Shown here piece after piece: positions 4,941-6,185 of a DNA stretch of 6,185 nucleotides. A model generated the notes under the pieces. The model did not search any database. It saw only the letters and a program-made list of their open reading frames with translations, and was not told where the DNA came from. Each line of letters starts with the position of its first letter. The first letter of the stretch is position 1. Position numbers and translations under genes: made by a program. The stretch is from Micavibrio aeruginosavorus (GTDB lineage: Bacteria; Pseudomonadota; Alphaproteobacteria; UBA9219), in NCBI GenBank assembly GCA_020720905.1, contig DYNT01000050.1, positions 1 through 6,185 on the forward strand, given 5' to 3'.

Positions 4941-6185
4941 CTACCACTTATAGCGCGCAGCGAGGTTAAAGATATTCTCAGAAGAATCGTCGCGGAAAAA
5001 ATCGTGCTCATACTGCGCGGCAAACATCCAGTCATTGGCCAGAGAGGCTGTCAAAGACGGGCTGATATTCACCCAATCACGCGATTTCTTGGCTCCCTTG
5101 GTGGTAAAGCTTGAGCCTGCCAGATTGGCAAACTCAGCCTTGATGGTGGATTGATCGTCGCCAAACTCGTGATTATAGCCAACGCGCAAGGCGGGCAGAA
5201 GCACGCCGCCGTTGCTCATGGCATAGGGCACAGAGCCGCCGAGGCCTAGGCTGGTGATTGCCGAAAGATCGTTCACGCCTTTGACCTTGAGGTTGAAATT
5301 GCCCGCGCCGTCTTCTGTAAAGCTGCCAAAGTCGGCATAGGAAAGACGGACGCCCGCATAAGGCCCATATTGCAGGTTTTCATGCTTAAAGTCATAGCCT
5401 GTCTCGGCCTTGCCCGTGAATTGAAAGCCATTGGGCGAGGCTGTGGCTTTGCGCGTTGTGTCATTACCCGCCAAAATCGTGCGTTGGCTGTCAAGGCTGT
5501 GATACCCGATGCTGATAAAGCCATCGGCATAGGCGGCGGTCGCATAATCAGTCGTGCCATAGGCGGAGAGCGCGATGCTATCGGCCTGCACATCGCCAAG
5601 GCTTTGTGTGGTCAGGCTGCTGTGGGCATAGGTTAGAGCCAGTCCGACATAGCTATTCTCTTGAACGCGATAATCCATGCCTACTGTTAGGCCTGCGCGA
5701 ACAGCTTTGGTCTTGGCGCTGTCTGTTTGAAGCTCATCATGGCCAAAACCTGCCTCACCGGAAACAAAGGAACCCCAGCGGCGGTCAGCAATAATAGGGG
5801 TGGCCTGTGGCTCTTGCCTTGCGACCTGTGGGGCGCTTGTTTTTGGAGAGGATGTTTGAAGATTAGGGCCTTTCTCATCATCGGAAACCCACAGATAGGT
5901 TCCCGCATCGGTTGGTTGAGGCGGTGGGACAAATTGATGTTGTGCGACCTCGTTCGTCTTTTGCGTTAGGGGCGTATCAATCATGGCAAAGTTGTTGGTC
6001 TGCTTGAAACGAAGCGATGTTGATGGTTTCTTATCAACGGGCGTTGTCAGGCCTCCGCTTTCAGAGCTATCAAAGAAGGAAAGAAAGCTTGATTGAGAGG
6101 ACTCTTGCGCCGCTTGCGCTTTGGTTTTATTCGGCGCCTTTTCGCCTACCCTATAAATAACGGGGGGAGCAGGAGAAACGGGGGC
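4941..6185 (-). CDS. Autotransporter, C-terminal beta-barrel part (5' end beyond right edge)
   Basis: The minus-strand frame ending at the TAG at 4941-4943 has no stop up to the right edge, giving 414 visible residues, so the gene is partial at its 5' end. An internal ATG at 5984 could be mistaken for the start, but the 67 codons before it are open and have the same linker character. Visible residues 1 to about 135 form a Pro/Ser/Thr/Lys/Gln-rich low-complexity linker. From about residue 137 (a WGSFVSGEAGFG-like start) to the end, 278 residues show alternating amphipathic strands with many Gly, Tyr and Asp and end in ...ARYKW, a terminal aromatic as in outer-membrane barrels recognised by BamA. 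This fits the autotransporter beta-domain (PF03797) of type Va secretion, which helps bring its own passenger to the cell surface. The barrel has no cysteine. The passenger is not visible, so its role (adhesin, enzyme or other) is unknown. Confidence 0.85.
   Translation of the reverse strand, partial: APVSPAPPVIYRVGEKAPNKTKAQAAQESSQSSFLSFFDSSESGGLTTPVDKKPSTSLRFKQTNNFAMIDTPLTQKTNEVAQHQFVPPPQPTDAGTYLWVSDDEKGPNLQTSSPKTSAPQVARQEPQATPIIADRRWGSFVSGEAGFGHDELQTDSAKTKAVRAGLTVGMDYRVQENSYVGLALTYAHSSLTTQSLGDVQADSIALSAYGTTDYATAAYADGFISIGYHSLDSQRTILAGNDTTRKATASPNGFQFTGKAETGYDFKHENLQYGPYAGVRLSYADFGSFTEDGAGNFNLKVKGVNDLSAITSLGLGGSVPYAMSNGGVLLPALRVGYNHEFGDDQSTIKAEFANLAGSSFTTKGAKKSRDWVNISPSLTASLANDWMFAAQYEHDFFRDDSSENIFNLAARYKW

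Noticed and set aside
5273..5599. Minus-strand 108-codon open frame within the autotransporter barrel
   Set aside because: It is an out-of-frame shadow of the barrel coding sequence; the barrel frame shows clear beta-strand periodicity and a terminal aromatic residue.

Overview
This window most likely comes from a Gram-negative (diderm) proteobacterium, probably an alphaproteobacterium. The evidence is a tail of Tad/Flp pilus genes of TadE and TadG type, an autotransporter-type outer-membrane beta-barrel that needs an outer membrane, and intergenic palindromic repeats of the GTCATyGCGAGGAGC / GGATTGCCACG type that are common in alphaproteobacteria and also occur elsewhere. Base composition looks moderate by eye. 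No rRNA, tRNA, CRISPR array, insertion sequence or phage gene was seen.

Layout. Positions 1-1513 (minus strand) hold three tightly packed Tad pilus minor-subunit genes read right to left: a TadE-like pseudopilin (992-1513), a second TadE/TadF-like pseudopilin (424-1008, overlapping the first by 17 bp), and the N-terminal part of a TadG-like protein (1-410) that runs off the left edge. All three place a glycine at residue 23, just before the hydrophobic segment. This supports the chosen starts and points to one family of membrane-anchored, prepilin-like proteins. A 350-bp divergent intergenic region (1514-1863) with three perfect inverted repeats separates them from a complete phosphomannomutase/phosphoglucomutase gene (1864-3261, plus strand) with all four catalytic motifs intact. 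It makes sugar-1-phosphates for cell-envelope polysaccharide.

Positions 3262-4015 are about 750 bp of non-coding DNA. They hold weak hairpins after the mutase gene, two different dispersed-repeat-like palindromic elements side by side, and a nested set of inverted repeats (3823-3923) that could fold as one long hairpin RNA. Next comes hslO (4016-4930, plus), which encodes the redox-regulated chaperone Hsp33 with its full CxC...CxxC zinc switch. Its start codon directly abuts a perfect 16-bp palindrome. Only 10 bp beyond its stop, and convergent with it, lies the C-terminal part of an autotransporter (4941-6185, minus). Its reading frame stays open to the right edge, so the passenger domain lies outside the window.

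The genes do not form one pathway. Three of the four units concern the cell surface (Tad pilus, sugar-phosphate supply, autotransporter), and the fourth is a stress chaperone. I found no clear evidence of a wholly new system. The most unusual parts are the non-coding regions.
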